From: Aquimarina spongiae
GTDB lineage: Bacteria; Bacteroidota; Bacteroidia; Flavobacteriales; Flavobacteriaceae
DNA length: 64,000 nt
Assembly: GCF_900141785.1 (NCBI RefSeq)
Contig: NZ_FQYP01000002.1
Span: 372,001 to 436,000, forward strand
Direction: 5' to 3'
Shown: one piece after another, positions 26,439 to 35,715 of the stretch
How the letters are laid out: every line of letters begins with the position of its first letter
Position numbering within the stretch: position 1 is the stretch's first letter
Position numbers and translations under genes: made by a program
Notes under the pieces: model-generated
Databases searched by the model: none
The model's input: the letters and a program-made list of their open reading frames with translations, nothing else
What the model was told of the DNA's origin: nothing

Positions 26439-27455
26439 TTATCTTTTTCTTGTCTTTTCTCCACCTTCATACACATAATTTTTATCATAAAAGATGTAGT
26501 CTATATCATCGTATTTAAAAGTACCTGGATCCGCTCCATCAATGATTTCTCCCAGAAAAAAGACATGCTTAGCATCTTTTGCATAACCATAACCGACTTC
26601 TTCAAATGATGAGGCATCAACTTCACTATGAATTTCTCCTTCATAATACATTTTATTACCAACCTTAAGCCATTTTTTCTCTTCAAAAAATGTAATCTGT
26701 TTTGGGTCCTCAAATGGAATACTAGCAATTTCATCAGTATCCTCGTATTGTATACTTCCCAAATGAAAAAACAAATTTTGGTTGTCTCGTATACAATAAG
26801 ACGTAAGAGATACAACCTCATGATCATTGATGTTGTCTATTTTCTGCAAAGGTTTTTGATACCTGTAGTGGTATACTCCGTCTTGATCTTTACAAAATTC
26901 TCCATTTATAATTTCAAATGATTCGTGATCAATTTCGGTTAGTTTCTCATTATTTCTGAAGATAACGTTTTTATCTCTTGCAAAATCATAGTTCAACTGT
27001 TCGTAGGTATCGGGATCTGCATCTTCTAATATCTTGAAACCCGTTTTAGTATCATCAAGGTAGGCATAGGCATCAACCAGCACATATACATGATTTTTGT
27101 CCAGTGGCACATAACCTTCAAGCACTCTAAAAGAAGGTACATCGATACCAAAATCAATAACTCTGGATTTGAAATAGGCATTTTCTTTATCCTTTGCATA
27201 ATCTATTCCTAATACTTGAAAAGAACTCATATCCACCTCCATTTCGGTTTTACCAAGCTCAAACCAATTTCCCATGGGGCTGTAAACTATTTTCTCCTTG
27301 TCCTTAGTATAAAAATAGGAGTTCGAAACTTCTTCATTTACCAACCCTCCAAAAGGATTAAAGAAACGATACACCCCATAGACTAATAAAGAAATTAGGA
27401 TAAAGAAAATAATTGCGATTGTCATGAGCACCTTTTTAACCATAAGACATTTCAT
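26439..27455 (-). CDS. DKNYY-repeat membrane protein
   Basis: A 338-residue protein with one N-terminal membrane helix (about 8-28) and an extracytoplasmic chain of repeated DKNYY-type units. The unit core appears as YAKDKENAYF, LDKNHVYVL, FARDKNVIFRN, FCKDQDGVYHY, YAKDAKHVFFLG and FYDKNYVYEGG. DKNYY proteins are common in Bacteroidota, and their role is unknown. The first ATG (27455) and the one at 27443 are both possible starts; the second leaves a cleaner MVKKVLMTIAIIFF membrane segment. No operon partner. Confidence 0.8.
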   Translation of the reverse strand: MKCLMVKKVLMTIAIIFFILISLLVYGVYRFFNPFGGLVNEEVSNSYFYTKDKEKIVYSPMGNWFELGKTEMEVDMSSFQVLGIDYAKDKENAYFKSRVIDFGIDVPSFRVLEGYVPLDKNHVYVLVDAYAYLDDTKTGFKILEDADPDTYEQLNYDFARDKNVIFRNNEKLTEIDHESFEIINGEFCKDQDGVYHYRYQKPLQKIDNINDHEVVSLTSYCIRDNQNLFFHLGSIQYEDTDEIASIPFEDPKQITFFEEKKWLKVGNKMYYEGEIHSEVDASSFEEVGYGYAKDAKHVFFLGEIIDGADPGTFKYDDIDYIFYDKNYVYEGGEKTRKR

Positions 27456-27548
27456 TTTTAAAATGTACTATAACAAAGCTATAAAAAAGTACGGTAGCAA
27501 TCTTTCCCTATAAACCGTGAAAATAAATGTGCTATGAATAAAAAACGT

Positions 27549-28847
27549 TTAGGTCTTCTGCTTTTTCTTTTTTGCTGCTGGAAAAAGAACATTGTTTAAT
27601 ATCAAGCGATAACCTGGAGAATTGGGATGTAGCTCAAGCTCTGTCTTTGGATCTCCAACACGGTGTGTATAATCTTCTGGATCATGACCTCCGTAAAAAG
27701 TAAAGAAGCCTTTTCCTTTTATCCCATGAATGTATCGAGCTTCGCCATTGGTTTTATTTTCACCCAGAATCAATACGTTGGATTTAATTTCATTAGGGTT
27801 ATAGGCAGTTGTTTGCCCCATAAACCCTTTGACTAGTGCGGTATGATTTTGACATAACATAGTGGGAATAGGATCCCACTTGGCAGAAAAATCCATCAAT
27901 GTGAAATAATCTGTCGTTTTTGAAATACGACGTTTACGCGTCATATCTATCGAAGAGAACTCATATACATTTGGACTGCGCTCTAACGTAAAGTTCTTAA
28001 ACGCAAAGGTCTTGCTATAATCAATTTTTGATTGATAACCCGGTTCACTAGGATCTCCATCAAACATCGGCTCGCAGATATCTACGTTTTCTGCAGAAAG
28101 CGCGATTTCAAAACTATCGGTAGCACTGCACATTGCAAACATGAACCCGCCACCTACTACATAATCTCTAATTTTGAGAGCAACTGCTAATTTTTCTTCG
28201 GATACCTTATCATAGCCCAAAGATTTAGCCAGTTTTTCTGCTTCAGCTTTTTCCTTTATATACCATGGAAAGGCTCTATAAGTCGCATAGAACTTCCCGT
28301 ATTGCCCAGTAAAATCTTCATGATGAAGGTGCAACCAATCATATAGAATTAGATTATCTTCTAATACCTCTTTATCATAAATGGTTTTGTAAGGAATTTC
28401 AGCAAAGGTGAGCACCATGGTTACTGCATCATCCCAAGGCTGATTACCTTTTGGGGAATATACTGCAATTTTTGGTGCTTTTTCTAATACTACAGCATCC
28501 ATATTTTGAGAAGGACTGGCGATCTCGGTTAGAATTTCTTCGGTTTCACCATCACTTAACACTTCATAAGTCACCCCTCGAATAGTACATTCTTTTTTTA
28601 TGGCCTCGGTATCTGGTAACAGAAAAGAACCTCCTCGGTAATTCAACAACCATTTTACCTTAAGATCCCTACTTAGTGTCCAATAGGTAATCCCATAAGC
28701 CTTTAAATGATTTTGTTGACCATCGGCATCCATAGGTATTAAAACATAAGATGCATAAGAAGGTATTACGCATAGCAACACCACTATGAGAAGGATACTA
28801 TTTTTTAATTTTCCAGATACAATTGTTTTTTTAGAACGGTACTTCAT
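27549..28847 (-). CDS. Secreted protein of unknown function (often labelled 'asparagine synthetase B')
   Basis: A 432-residue protein with a long N-terminal signal or anchor (about 15-36, ending IPSYASYV) and a Lys-rich C-terminus. I start at the ATG at 28847, inside the last codons of dnaB; the longer frame from 28940 is mostly antisense-like padding. Flavobacterial homologues carry the name asparagine synthetase B, but no glutaminase Cys2 or PP-loop motif is present and a secreted protein would lack ATP. Conserved-looking stretches include SYVLIPMDADGQQNHLKAYG and WLLNYRGGSFLLPD. It is translationally overlapped with dnaB by 17 nt. Confidence 0.75.
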   Translation of the reverse strand: MKYRSKKTIVSGKLKNSILLIVVLLCVIPSYASYVLIPMDADGQQNHLKAYGITYWTLSRDLKVKWLLNYRGGSFLLPDTEAIKKECTIRGVTYEVLSDGETEEILTEIASPSQNMDAVVLEKAPKIAVYSPKGNQPWDDAVTMVLTFAEIPYKTIYDKEVLEDNLILYDWLHLHHEDFTGQYGKFYATYRAFPWYIKEKAEAEKLAKSLGYDKVSEEKLAVALKIRDYVVGGGFMFAMCSATDSFEIALSAENVDICEPMFDGDPSEPGYQSKIDYSKTFAFKNFTLERSPNVYEFSSIDMTRKRRISKTTDYFTLMDFSAKWDPIPTMLCQNHTALVKGFMGQTTAYNPNEIKSNVLILGENKTNGEARYIHGIKGKGFFTFYGGHDPEDYTHRVGDPKTELELHPNSPGYRLILNNVLFPAAKKKKQKT

Positions 28848-30375
28848 CATCATTATCAGAATCATTTGTGCTCCCCCCGAAGGCTTCATCAGCACTTGGC
28901 AAATGACTAGTGCTAAATGGATCTTCTTCTTTTTCGTCATTCATCTTTGAATGAAATTCAAAAGGAGTGCTAAAGTCATCTAAGTTATCAAATTTACCTA
29001 AGTGACCAATGAATTTTAACCTAATATTCTCAAGTCCACCATTACGGTGCTTGGCAACTATAAATTCTCCCTGTCCTTGAGTAGGTGATCTTTCTTCGTC
29101 ATCCCACTCGTCAATTTTATAATATTCTGGTCGGTAAATGAAAGATACAATATCCGCATCCTGCTCGATCGCTCCTGATTCACGAAGGTCACTAAGTAGT
29201 GGCCTTTTACTACCTCCCCTGGTTTCTACCGCACGAGAAAGCTGGGATAATGCGATTACAGGAACATTTAATTCTTTGGCCAAGGCTTTCAGGTTACGAG
29301 AGATGGTAGAGATCTCTTGTTCACGGTTACCATTTTTACCGGTTCCTCCTGCTGTCATTAACTGCAAATAATCTATTACGATCATTCGTATCCCATGTTG
29401 AGACGACAGACGACGTGCTTTTGCTCTAAGGTCAAAAATAGATAACGAGGGAGTATCATCGATAAACAAAGGTGCTTTTTCGAGATCTTTTACCTTTACA
29501 TTCAATTGCTCCCACTCATGTTTTTCTAATTTCCCAGTACGTAACTTTTCTGAAGACAATCCTGTTTCTGAAGATATCAAACGAGTAATTAACTGTACCG
29601 AGGACATCTCCAAAGAAAAGAACGCTACTGGAATATTTTGTCCAACAGCCATATTTCTAGCCATCGAAAGCGTAAGTGCTGTTTTCCCCATACCAGGACG
29701 GGCAGCCACAATAATCAAATCACTGGGCTGCCAGCCCGAAGTTAGTTTGTCTAGCTTATCAAAACCAGACGGGATTCCACTTAAACCTTCTTTGTTTGAT
29801 ATTTCCTGTATCTTCTTTTTTGCTTGGATCACCAAACTTTGAGCAGTTTCGGTTGATCGCTTTATATTTCCTTGAGTAACCTCATATAATTTGGATTCGG
29901 CCATGTCCAAAAGATCAAAAACATCTGTAGTTTCGTCATACGACTCCTCAATAATTTCATTAGATATTTTGATCAGACTACGCTGAATATACTTTTGTAA
30001 AATAATACGAGCATGAAACTCGATATGTGCAGAAGAAGCGACTTTTTGAGTCAATTGTATCAAATAATAGTCCCCACCTGCTAATTCGAGTCTTCCATCC
30101 TTCTTTAACTGGCTCGAAACCGTTAATAAGTCAATAGGTTCCGAATTTTCGAAGAGTTTGTAGATGGACTCAAATATGTATTGATGCGCTTCGCGATAAA
30201 AGACATCAGGATTCAGTATATCGATTATTTCGTCAACCCCCTTTTTGTCGATCATCATCGCTCCGAGCACAACTTCCTCTAAATCAACGGCTTGAGGTGG
30301 TATTTTACCTTTCTCAAGTGCGATTACGTTCCCCTTTCCGTAACCAGCTTGTTGCAACTGCTGTACTTTTTCCAT
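28831..30375 (-). CDS. dnaB: Replicative DNA helicase
   Basis: A 514-residue hexameric helicase that unwinds DNA at the replication fork. The N-terminal primase-interacting domain (about 30-135) is followed by the RecA-like motor with Walker A AARPGMGKTALTL near 220 and Walker B MIVIDYLQLM near 325. There is no intein. The start is the ATG at 30375 (MEKVQQLQQAGYG); an upstream alternative at 30414 adds 13 hydrophobic residues. A promoter TTG-N18-TATCTTTG and two direct repeats lie upstream. Confidence 0.96.
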   Translation of the reverse strand: MEKVQQLQQAGYGKGNVIALEKGKIPPQAVDLEEVVLGAMMIDKKGVDEIIDILNPDVFYREAHQYIFESIYKLFENSEPIDLLTVSSQLKKDGRLELAGGDYYLIQLTQKVASSAHIEFHARIILQKYIQRSLIKISNEIIEESYDETTDVFDLLDMAESKLYEVTQGNIKRSTETAQSLVIQAKKKIQEISNKEGLSGIPSGFDKLDKLTSGWQPSDLIIVAARPGMGKTALTLSMARNMAVGQNIPVAFFSLEMSSVQLITRLISSETGLSSEKLRTGKLEKHEWEQLNVKVKDLEKAPLFIDDTPSLSIFDLRAKARRLSSQHGIRMIVIDYLQLMTAGGTGKNGNREQEISTISRNLKALAKELNVPVIALSQLSRAVETRGGSKRPLLSDLRESGAIEQDADIVSFIYRPEYYKIDEWDDEERSPTQGQGEFIVAKHRNGGLENIRLKFIGHLGKFDNLDDFSTPFEFHSKMNDEKEEDPFSTSHLPSADEAFGGSTNDSDNDDEVPF

Positions 30376-30417
30376 AACCACGAATGTAAAAAAATTGTAA
30401 AGAGATATACCCAATTA

Positions 30418-30446
30418 CAAAGATACGAATGTCCACTGTTCTTCAA
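30418..30446 (-). promoter_or_regulatory. Candidate promoter of dnaB
   Basis: Minus strand: TTG (30446-30444), 18 nt, then TATCTTTG (30425-30418), ending 43 nt before the chosen dnaB ATG. Confidence 0.55.
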
Positions 30447-30455
30447 CAAATGAAC

Positions 30456-30485
30456 TGTTAATAAGTAAATTTTATTGTTAATAAG
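30456..30485. repeat. Two TGTTAATAAG direct repeats upstream of dnaB
   Basis: TGTTAATAAG occurs at 30456-30465 and 30476-30485, a 20-bp period, just upstream of the candidate dnaB -33 element. Same-face spacing suggests binding sites for a regulator. Confidence 0.5.
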
Positions 30486-30488
30486 CAT

Positions 30489-30519
30489 AAAAAAATCTGA
30501 AGTACAAAACTTCAGATTT
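30489..30519 (-). terminator. Intrinsic terminator of accA
   Basis: AAATCTGAAG and CTTCAGATTT form a 10-bp stem, followed on the minus strand by a T run, 25 nt after the accA stop. Confidence 0.88.
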
Positions 30520-30543
30520 AGGCAATAAGTGATTTTTTAGGGT

Positions 30544-31497
30544 CTAACCTTTAAAGACTCCCATATTTGCATATTTGTCCATACGTTTTTCTATCAAATC
30601 TTCTGGTGATAAGTTTTTTAGTTCTTCGTATGATGACAAAATTTTGTCTCTTACTGTTTTGAATATTTTTTCTCGATCACTATGTGCACCTCCCAAAGGT
30701 TCTTTCACAATTTCATCGATTAACTTCTGTTTCTTCATGTCGGTAGCAGTAAGCTTTAAGGCTTCTGCAGCTTGCTCTTTAAATTCCCAGCTACGCCATA
30801 AAATTGAAGAACAAGATTCTGGAGAAATTACCGAATACCAGGTGTTTTCTAACATCAATACTTTATCTCCCACTCCTATACCTAAGGCTCCTCCACTGGC
30901 TCCTTCTCCAATAATCACAACGATAATGGGTACTTTAAGGCGAGTCATTTCCAAAATATTACGAGCAATGGCTTCTCCTTGTCCTCTTTCTTCTGCTTCC
31001 AGTCCTGGATAAGCACCTGGCGTATCTACAAAACACACTACAGGGATATTAAATTTCTCGGCACTCTTCATCAATCGTAGTGCTTTTCGGTAACCTTCTG
31101 GATTCGCCATACCAAAGTTACGATATTGTCTGGTCTTGGTATTATATCCTTTCTGTTGACCAACAAACATAAAACTCTGATCTCCGATTTTTCCTAAACC
31201 GCCGATCATCGCTTTATCATCCTTTACTGTTCTATCACCGTGTAGTTCCAAAAAAGACTCTCCACAAATGGCATCCACATAATCCAATGTATATGGTCTG
31301 GAAGGGTGTCTTGAAAGTTGCACCCGTTGCCATGGAGTTAAATTTTTGTATATATCTTTTTTTGTCTCTTGTAGTTTCTTTTCTATCTGCTTGCAAGTAT
31401 CAGTAACATCCACTTCGCTTTCCTCGCCTATGGCGCAAGCTTTTTCAAACTGTTCTTCAAGCTCTTTTATGGGGAGTTCAAATTCTAAATATTCCAT
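30544..31497 (-). CDS. accA: Acetyl-CoA carboxylase carboxyltransferase subunit alpha
   Basis: A 317-residue carboxyltransferase alpha subunit that, with AccD, moves the carboxyl group from biotin to acetyl-CoA to give malonyl-CoA for fatty acid synthesis. Typical features are the N-terminal helix [29 protein letters not shown], the crotonase-like core [25 protein letters not shown] and [12 protein letters not shown]. The start is the ATG at 31497; a TTG two codons upstream is less likely. A TATATTTG element lies about 40 nt upstream. Confidence 0.96.
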   Translation of the reverse strand: MEYLEFELPIKELEEQFEKACAIGEESEVDVTDTCKQIEKKLQETKKDIYKNLTPWQRVQLSRHPSRPYTLDYVDAICGESFLELHGDRTVKDDKAMIGGLGKIGDQSFMFVGQQKGYNTKTRQYRNFGMANPEGYRKALRLMKSAEKFNIPVVCFVDTPGAYPGLEAEERGQGEAIARNILEMTRLKVPIIVVIIGEGASGGALGIGVGDKVLMLENTWYSVISPESCSSILWRSWEFKEQAAEALKLTATDMKKQKLIDEIVKEPLGGAHSDREKIFKTVRDKILSSYEELKNLSPEDLIEKRMDKYANMGVFKG

Positions 31498-31535
31498 AAT
31501 CAAGAATATAATTTATGTTAACTAGGGTTAGCTGA

Positions 31536-31543
31536 CAAATATA
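31536..31543 (-). promoter_or_regulatory. Candidate -7 element (TATATTTG) of accA
   Basis: Minus-strand TATATTTG lies 38 nt before the accA ATG and just after the stop of the EamA gene. No clear TTG at the -33 distance. Confidence 0.45.
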
Positions 31544-31549
31544 AAAACT

Positions 31550-32482
31550 TTACTTCGTAATGTTACCTAAAGTTGAAGTACTTTTTCTTTTTTTAGCATT
31601 TTTAAGGATTCCGTTGAGGATTACCGTACTCAAAATAATAAGCGCACCGTAGTAAAACTGGGGACTCATTTTTTCGGATTCTCCAAAAATAACCACCGCC
31701 AACATGATTCCATACACAGGTTCCAAATTGATGGTTAGCATTACAGTATAAGGACTCAAATACTTCATCACCTGCACAGAACCAATAAAAGCATAGGCTG
31801 TACATACAGAAGCAAGAATAAGCATATACGTCCAATCGGATACGGAAAGCTGAAAAAAGGAAACAGTAAATCCTTCAGTTTGACTCCCAAAAAACGTAAG
31901 AAACAGTAAATACAAGGTTATTACTCCTACACCACTTAGTAACTCATAGAACGAAATCATTGAGGGATTGTACTGCTGTGCTACTTTTCCATTGATTACT
32001 GAAAACACTGAAGATAGAAAAGCCGAACATAAAGCATACAGAATTCCTAAAAAATAATCTCCCTCTACTTGAAATATGATATAGAGCCCTAAAATGACCA
32101 GAAGACCAAAAAGGACTTCGTACCAGATCACTTTTCTTTTGTAAAATATAGGTTCTAAAATAGATGTAAAAAAAGCTCCTGTTGACAGCATTGCCAATGT
32201 TATAGAGACATTAGAAACTTTTATAGCTGCAAAAAAAGTAATCCAATGCAAGGCAATTACAATACCTGCAAAAAACAGGGTGAAAAAAAGTTTTCTTGAA
32301 ATATGGAGCGCAATTTTCTTAAAACGGATATACAAATAAATAAATCCCGAAGCCAAAAGCATTCGATACCAAACCAGAGGTAACGCTTCTATAGAAATTA
32401 GTTCCCCCAGGATAGCTGTAAAGCCCCAAACAAATACTATAAAATGGAGATGTAAATAATTTTGAAGCTTAACGTTTGGCAT
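31550..32482 (-). CDS. EamA/DMT family transporter
   Basis: A 310-residue inner membrane protein with about ten transmembrane helices arranged as two EamA repeats (about 5-140 and 150-295). Typical segments are FVWGFTAILGELIS at the start and a second-repeat end LTINLEPVYGIMLAVVIFGE. These transporters move small metabolites such as amino acids or nucleosides; the substrate is not predictable. The start overlaps the end of the LptG-like permease gene by 14 nt, and tgt precedes that, so the three form an operon. Confidence 0.88.
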   Translation of the reverse strand: MPNVKLQNYLHLHFIVFVWGFTAILGELISIEALPLVWYRMLLASGFIYLYIRFKKIALHISRKLFFTLFFAGIVIALHWITFFAAIKVSNVSITLAMLSTGAFFTSILEPIFYKRKVIWYEVLFGLLVILGLYIIFQVEGDYFLGILYALCSAFLSSVFSVINGKVAQQYNPSMISFYELLSGVGVITLYLLFLTFFGSQTEGFTVSFFQLSVSDWTYMLILASVCTAYAFIGSVQVMKYLSPYTVMLTINLEPVYGIMLAVVIFGESEKMSPQFYYGALIILSTVILNGILKNAKKRKSTSTLGNITK

Positions 32483-33539
32483 TATACAGTAGGTAAATTG
32501 CTAAAATCCCAAAAGATATATTCGGAAACCAAACCGCAATAACCGGCGGAAAATCTGATTGATTGGCTAATGTACCCAATACCTTATCAAAAAAGATGAA
32601 TACAAAAGCTAACGATATTCCTACGGCAAGGTTAACTCCCATACCCCCTCTTCTTTTCATAGAAGATACTGCTACTCCTATAATGGTCAAGATAAACGCA
32701 GACACCGGAATACTCCATCTTTTATATGCTACTACTTTGTATCGATTGATATCTGACGATCCCCGCTTGCTTTCTTTTTCAATAAACTTACTTAGTTCGG
32801 TATAATTTAAAGTTTCTGCCACATAAGTTACCGGAGTAAATTCATCGATATTAAAAGGAAGCACCGTATCCTTCTTGATTGCCTTTTCCAGGATATCTTC
32901 GTTTTCCAACACCTTGCGTTTTACAAAATCTCGAAGTTCATAGATGCTATCTTTGAAAGTAATTTTTTTTGCAGAGATCTTGGTATCCAATACATTTCCG
33001 TTGAAATATTCCAAAGTAAAATTAGTAGCCGATTTTTCTAAAGGTTTAAAATTATTGGCATACAAAAAGATACTATCATTAAGTTGTCTGTATACATTCT
33101 TGGTCTCCTGAACTTTTCGACCTTTTTTGAGATAGGAATATTTAAACTCATTAAATCCCTGACTGGCTTTAGGTGCCAAAAACAATCCCATCGCCAAAGC
33201 ACCCAGGCAGATAATTACCGCACCGATCATATATGGTCTCAAAAACCGCCAAAAAGATACTCCCGAACTTAAAAAAGCAATAATTTCGGTCTTATTGGCC
33301 AATTTGGACGTAAACCAGATAACCGATAAAAAGACAAATAATGGAAACAGTAAATTGGCAAAATACACCATGAAATCGAGATAATACCCTATTACTGCCT
33401 CAACAGGAACTTTATGCTCCAGCATATTATCTATTTTCTCTGAAAGATCAACAATGATTCCTATTGGGATAAACAACAAAATCATTGTAAAAAATGTTCC
33501 CAAATATCTTTTCAGTATGTACCAGTCTAGTATTTTCAA
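32469..33539 (-). CDS. lptG: LptF/LptG family permease (LPS export)
   Basis: A 356-residue inner membrane permease of the YjgP/YjgQ family. Three N-terminal helices (about 12-32, 55-75, 95-115), a beta-jellyroll periplasmic domain (about 125-265, with NVYRQLNDSIFLYANNF) and three C-terminal helices are visible. It should form the membrane part of the LptBFG exporter that feeds LPS into the Lpt bridge. Whether it is LptF or LptG cannot be settled with certainty; its length and second-gene context favour LptG. It starts 1 nt after the tgt stop. Confidence 0.88.
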   Translation of the reverse strand: MKILDWYILKRYLGTFFTMILLFIPIGIIVDLSEKIDNMLEHKVPVEAVIGYYLDFMVYFANLLFPLFVFLSVIWFTSKLANKTEIIAFLSSGVSFWRFLRPYMIGAVIICLGALAMGLFLAPKASQGFNEFKYSYLKKGRKVQETKNVYRQLNDSIFLYANNFKPLEKSATNFTLEYFNGNVLDTKISAKKITFKDSIYELRDFVKRKVLENEDILEKAIKKDTVLPFNIDEFTPVTYVAETLNYTELSKFIEKESKRGSSDINRYKVVAYKRWSIPVSAFILTIIGVAVSSMKRRGGMGVNLAVGISLAFVFIFFDKVLGTLANQSDFPPVIAVWFPNISFGILAIYLLYNAKR

Positions 33540-33540
33540 T

Positions 33541-34671
33541 CTATAATCTTTTATCCATTTGTTTTACCATCATATTTTTCCAGGAATAAAAATCTCCCGC
33601 TAAGATATGTTTTCTTGCTTCTCTAACCAACCATAAATAAAATCCTAAATTATGTATGGTAGCAATCTGCCTACCTAACATTTCGTTAACTGTAAACAAG
33701 TGACGTAAATACGCTTTCGAATATTCTGTATCTACAAATGTTATTCCCATTTCATCAATTGGTGAGAAATCATCTTCCCACTTTTTGTTCTTTATGTTTA
33801 TGGTTCCATGGGCAGTAAACAACATTCCATTACGCCCATTACGAGTTGGCATGACACAGTCGAACATATCTACCCCCAAGGCTATATTCTCTAAAATATT
33901 GATCGGAGTTCCTACTCCCATCAAATATCTTGGTTTATCTTCTGGCAATATATCAGTAACCACCTCGGTCATTGCATACATCTCTTCGGCGGGTTCTCCT
34001 ACCGACAAACCTCCAATTGCATTACCTACTGCCCCAGCGTTTGCTATATATTCTGCAGACTGTTTTCTTAGATCCTTATAGGTACTTCCCTGCACGATCG
34101 GGAAAAAAGCCTGTTCATATCCATATTTAACCGGAATTTTTTCTAAATGTTGCATACAGCGATCTAACCATCGATGCGTCATGTGCATACTGCGCTTTGC
34201 ATACTGGTAATCACAAGGGTATGGCGTACACTCATCAAAAGCCATGATAATATCTGCTCCAATGGTACGTTGGATCTCCATTACATTTTCTGGAGTGAAG
34301 ACATGGTAAGACCCATCAATATGAGATTTAAACTTTACTCCTTCTTCTTTGATCTTTCGATTAGCAGAAAGCGAATACACTTGGTATCCTCCACTATCGG
34401 TTAAGATATTTCTGTCCCAGTTCATGAACTTGTGTAACCCTCCTGCTTTTTCCAAAATAGGAGTTTGCGGACGTAGATACAGATGATAGGTATTTCCTAA
34501 TATGATATCTGGATTGATATCATTTTTAAGCTCACGCTGATGTACTCCTTTTACAGAAGCTACAGTCCCAACGGGCATAAAAATTGGAGTTTCTATAACT
34601 CCATGATCAGTAGTTATTTTTCCTGCTCTTGCTTTGCTTTGAGGGTCTTTGGATAAAAGGTCAAATTGCAT
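33541..34671 (-). CDS. tgt: Queuine tRNA-ribosyltransferase
   Basis: A 376-residue TIM-barrel enzyme that swaps guanine-34 for a queuosine precursor in tRNAs for Asn, Asp, His and Tyr. The catalytic residues are present: Asp92 in LTDSGGYQVY and nucleophile Asp271 in MFDCVMPTRNGR, with the GNTYHLYLRP motif at 59-68. The usual CxCxxC zinc-binding cluster near 308-314 is replaced by MGITFVD, although the later His340 (ATIHNLGFY) remains. The gene heads the tgt-lptG-eamA operon. Confidence 0.96.
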   Translation of the reverse strand: MQFDLLSKDPQSKARAGKITTDHGVIETPIFMPVGTVASVKGVHQRELKNDINPDIILGNTYHLYLRPQTPILEKAGGLHKFMNWDRNILTDSGGYQVYSLSANRKIKEEGVKFKSHIDGSYHVFTPENVMEIQRTIGADIIMAFDECTPYPCDYQYAKRSMHMTHRWLDRCMQHLEKIPVKYGYEQAFFPIVQGSTYKDLRKQSAEYIANAGAVGNAIGGLSVGEPAEEMYAMTEVVTDILPEDKPRYLMGVGTPINILENIALGVDMFDCVMPTRNGRNGMLFTAHGTINIKNKKWEDDFSPIDEMGITFVDTEYSKAYLRHLFTVNEMLGRQIATIHNLGFYLWLVREARKHILAGDFYSWKNMMVKQMDKRL

Positions 34672-34691
34672 ATCTTCATTTTCGTAGAGCG

Positions 34692-34699
34692 CAAAGATA
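34692..34699 (-). promoter_or_regulatory. Candidate -7 element (TATCTTTG) of the tgt operon
   Basis: Minus-strand TATCTTTG lies 20 nt before the tgt ATG. No convincing -33 box accompanies it. Confidence 0.42.
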
Positions 34700-34786
34700 A
34701 CTAACTAAAATCATATCCATAACTCTTGGTTTTCGAAAACTTTTCGTTATTAACATCGAATTCTTAATTAAAAGCTAGGTATACAT

Positions 34787-34817
34787 TTTGTAGCCGTATA
34801 CAAAACCTTTATTTTTG
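34787..34817 (+). promoter_or_regulatory. Housekeeping-type promoter of split transketolase
   Basis: TTTG (34787-34790), 19 nt, then TATTTTTG (34810-34817). It ends 30 nt before the ATG at 34848 and overlaps an alternative in-frame start at 34815, which argues for the later start. Confidence 0.72.
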
Positions 34818-34847
34818 GGGCTTTATTATCAAGAAATCAGCATTATA

Positions 34848-35693
34848 ATGCCTAAAACAAAACAACTAGAAGATTTTGCAACACAGGTCCGTAGAGATAT
34901 TCTACGTCAGGTGCATAAGGTAAATTCAGGTCATCCAGGAGGTTCTTTAGGATGTACCGAATTTTTTGTAGCTCTGTATCAAGAAATCATGGAACGAAAA
35001 GATGATTTTGATATGGACGGAATAGGAGAAGATCTGTTCTTCCTATCTAACGGACACATTTCACCGGTGTACTACAGTGTATTAGCAAGAAGTGGATACT
35101 TTCCTGTTGAGGAATTAAACACTTTCAGACTTATCGACAGTAGATTACAAGGTCATCCAACAACACATGAAGGTCTACCTGGTATACGTATCGCCTCGGG
35201 ATCACTAGGCCAAGGGATGTCTGTTGCCATAGGTGCAGCCGAAGCCAAAAGACTAAACAATGATCAACATTTGGTGTTTAGTTTACACGGAGACGGTGAA
35301 TTACAAGAAGGTCAAAACTGGGAAGCGATCATGTATGCTTCTGCAAAAAAAGTTGACAATCTTATCGCTACTGTAGATCTTAATGGACAACAAATCGACG
35401 GTTCTACAGATGATGTATTACCTATGGGAAGTCTAAAAGCTAAGTTCGAAGCATTTGGATGGGATGTTTTGGAAATCAAAGAAGGTAATAATATGACTGC
35501 CGTAATTGATGGTCTAAATGAAGCTAAAGCACGAACAGGTAAAGGAAAACCGGTTTGTGTACTTCTTTACACAGTAATGGGTAATGGTGTTGATTTTATG
35601 ATGCATACTCATGCTTGGCATGGAAAAGCTCCAAATGATGAACAATTAGAAATCGGATTGGCTCAAAATCCTGAAACTCTGGGCGATTACTAA
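34848..35693 (+). CDS. Transketolase, N-terminal subunit
   Basis: A 281-residue thiamine diphosphate-binding half of transketolase. Motifs include VNSGHPGGSLGCTEFFVALY, the GSLGQGMSVAIGAA loop and the ThDP/Mg site GDGELQEGQNWEA. It links glycolysis and the pentose phosphate pathway by moving two-carbon units. In this family the enzyme is split into two chains, and the C-terminal chain is encoded 22 nt downstream. The start at 34848 gives MPKTKQLEDFATQVRRDI, typical of the family, and fits the promoter. Confidence 0.95.
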   Translation: MPKTKQLEDFATQVRRDILRQVHKVNSGHPGGSLGCTEFFVALYQEIMERKDDFDMDGIGEDLFFLSNGHISPVYYSVLARSGYFPVEELNTFRLIDSRLQGHPTTHEGLPGIRIASGSLGQGMSVAIGAAEAKRLNNDQHLVFSLHGDGELQEGQNWEAIMYASAKKVDNLIATVDLNGQQIDGSTDDVLPMGSLKAKFEAFGWDVLEIKEGNNMTAVIDGLNEAKARTGKGKPVCVLLYTVMGNGVDFMMHTHAWHGKAPNDEQLEIGLAQNPETLGDY

Positions 35694-35715
35694 TACATCC
35701 AAATTAAATAAACAG

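Noticed and set aside
28831..30375. Intein in dnaB
   Set aside because: DnaB is a common intein host, but the Walker A and B motifs are continuous and the length is normal.
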